Assembly (NCBI RefSeq): GCF_017355525.1
Contig: NZ_CP067395.1
Coordinates: forward strand, 2,418,001-2,482,000
Length of the DNA stretch: 64,000 nucleotides
Direction of reading: 5' to 3'
From: Lysobacter enzymogenes
GTDB lineage: Bacteria; Pseudomonadota; Gammaproteobacteria; Xanthomonadales; Xanthomonadaceae
The translations under genes and the position numbers were made by a program. Position 1 is the first letter of the stretch. Each line of letters starts with the position of its first letter. The notes beneath the pieces were generated by a model that saw only the letters and a program-made list of their open reading frames with translations, searched no databases and was not told the origin of the DNA. This document shows, piece after piece, positions 62,829 through 64,000 of this stretch.

Positions 62829-63433
62829 CGGAAAGCCTCGTCGAGAACCAGCGAAAGCCGTGCGTTGCCGCCGGCGCCGGAGCGGTCGAATTCGATGTCG
62901 TCGAGCTTCCAGGCGCCGTCTTCGCGGCGCATCAGCGCGTAGTCGCGGCGTTGCCGCGGCGGGTCGGGCGCGGCGGCGACGGTCAGCACGATGTCGATGC
63001 GCGCGCTGCCGTCGGCGAGCATCGTCGCGCGGCCCGGCGCGAAGCCGAGCAGGTTTTCGTCCTGGAAGCTGCTGCTGAAGACGTCGTCCTCGATCAGCGG
63101 CGGCTTGTCGCCGGGATGCTCGGCGATGAAGCGGTCTTGCAGCCGCAGCGCCTCGCGCAGGCGCCCGCGCAAGGCGCGGGTCACCTGCGGCCCGCACGCG
63201 GCCAGGCGCGCGCCTTGCGGCAGGCCGGCCGCGCTGCCGTCGGCGTAAGCGCGGACATGCAGGCGATAGAACGCGGAAGCCGCTTCGATCGCTTCCGCGG
63301 GGACGCGCGCATCGGCGGCGTCAGCGGCGGCCGGCGCAGGTACGGACGCGGGCGCGGCGGTGCGCACGCAACCGGCCATCGCCAGCAACGCGATCGCGAA
63401 CCCACCCACCATGGCCGAACGATGCTGCGGCAT
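62825..63433 (-). CDS. Lipoprotein with DUF3828-like domain
   Basis: 202 residues from ATG 63431-63433. A lipobox-like LLAMAGC (residues about 16-22) points to a membrane-anchored lipoprotein. The domain from about 50 on (FYRLHVRAYADGSAAGLP, LKDRFIAEHPGD-like QDRFIAEHPGDKPPLIEDDVFSSSFQ, LADGSARIDIVLTVAA) resembles DUF3828/DUF4878 NTF2-like exported proteins. It sits between thyA and folA and overlaps folA by four bases, an odd place for an exported protein. Confidence 0.75.
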   Translation of the reverse strand: MPQHRSAMVGGFAIALLAMAGCVRTAAPASVPAPAAADAADARVPAEAIEAASAFYRLHVRAYADGSAAGLPQGARLAACGPQVTRALRGRLREALRLQDRFIAEHPGDKPPLIEDDVFSSSFQDENLLGFAPGRATMLADGSARIDIVLTVAAAPDPPRQRRDYALMRREDGAWKLDDIEFDRSGAGGNARLSLVLDEAFR

Positions 63434-63500
63434 GCGCGCTCCTCGCGGCCCGGCGGCGCCGGCGCCGTTCACTCGCGACCGCCGCACGCGGCGGCGGCGT

Positions 63501-64000
63501 TCATACCGCCACCGGCGCCTTGATCGCCGGCGCCGGGTCGTAACCCTCGATGGCGATGTCGTCGAAACCGAACGCGAACAGATCGCTCACGTCCGGATTG
63601 AGCTTCAGCGTCGGCAGCTTGCGCGGCTCGCGCGCGAGCTGCTCGCGGGCCTGTTCGTAATGGTTCGAATACAGATGCGCATCGCCGAGGGTGTGGACGA
63701 AGTCGCCGACGCCGAGCCCGCAGCCCTGCGCGATCATGTGGGTCAGCAGCGCGTAACTGGCGATGTTGAACGGCACGCCTAGGAAGATGTCGCCGCTGCG
63801 CTGGTACAGCTGGCAGCTGAGCTTGCCGTCGACCACGTAGAACTGGAACAGCGCGTGGCACGGCATCAGCGCCATCTGCGGCAGGTCGGCGACGTTCCAG
63901 GCGCTGACGATCAGCCGGCGCGAATCGGGATTGCGCTTGATCTCGTCGACGACCCAGCGGATCTGGTCGATCTCGCGGCCGCGGCCGTCGGCCCAACGCC
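63501..64000 (-). CDS. thyA: Thymidylate synthase (5' end outside window)
   Basis: The C-terminal ~166 codons. The catalytic cysteine is in [29 protein letters not shown], followed by [18 protein letters not shown] and the conserved [19 protein letters not shown]. Upstream [18 protein letters not shown] is present to the window edge; the start and N-terminal third are missing. Makes dTMP from dUMP and, with folA, keeps the folate cycle running. Confidence 0.96.
   Translation of the reverse strand, partial: RWADGRGREIDQIRWVVDEIKRNPDSRRLIVSAWNVADLPQMALMPCHALFQFYVVDGKLSCQLYQRSGDIFLGVPFNIASYALLTHMIAQGCGLGVGDFVHTLGDAHLYSNHYEQAREQLAREPRKLPTLKLNPDVSDLFAFGFDDIAIEGYDPAPAIKAPVAV

Overview
The window is a chromosomal segment of a very GC-rich gammaproteobacterium, most likely Lysobacter or a close relative in the Xanthomonadaceae (lineage inferred from gene content and style, not from a database search). 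Supporting signs are the lptD-surA-pdxA-rsmA-apaG-apaH order, secreted S8 proteases with prepro regions, a solitary BtuM next to a PduO adenosyltransferase, and many short GTAG-type palindromic repeats between genes. I see no rRNA, tRNA, CRISPR array, integrase, transposase or prophage.

Layout. 1-3656: two tandem secreted subtilisin-like proteases, the first cut by the window edge. 4359-10198: sufT, a small membrane protein, a MocR-type and an AraC-type regulator, a membrane protein, a cytochrome P460-like c-heme protein and a YehS protein. 10283-15982: the proton-translocating transhydrogenase genes pntAB-pntB and pntAA, split by an oppositely oriented sigma factor / membrane protein / DUF3106 operon and a tandem repeat array. 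16229-23150: a DUF1631 protein, nitroreductase, 5'-3' exonuclease, NUDIX hydrolase, proline iminopeptidase and prmC.

23200-27000 is the most unusual part: an AT-richer leader, a 31-residue peptide gene with a strong ribosome binding site, two strong hairpins, a membrane M50 metalloprotease fused to an N-terminal PqqD-like (RiPP recognition element) domain, and a 621-residue TPR protein with an unassigned N-terminal region. I read this as a candidate compact RiPP (ribosomally made, modified peptide) locus. It is followed by a secreted GH18-like / PKD / F5/8C protein.

29207-33872: oxidative-stress block (ahpD, ahpC, divergent oxyR with an OxyR-box-like site, DJ-1/PfpI protein, msrA). 34073-36186: a secreted PNGase A-like glycoamidase and an unknown protein. 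36333-42816: apt, an EamA transporter, a DUF2007 protein, glnS, two tandem nucleoside deaminase paralogues and rlmM. 43177-50377: EF-hand protein, DUF1302 outer-membrane protein divergent from an MFS transporter, and a coupled ubiH-type hydroxylase pair. 50643-53424: btuM, pduO-type adenosyltransferase, HDAC-family deacetylase and msrB. 53611-62276: the lptD-surA-pdxA-rsmA-apaG-apaH run plus a DUF1287 lipoprotein and a membrane protein. 62295-64000: folA, a DUF3828-like lipoprotein and thyA (cut by the right edge).

Together the genes depict a free-living lytic soil or water bacterium with secreted proteases and glycan-acting enzymes, a peroxide/methionine-sulfoxide defence block, and standard housekeeping. 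The accessory interest lies in the peptide locus, the split pnt operon and the repeat families.
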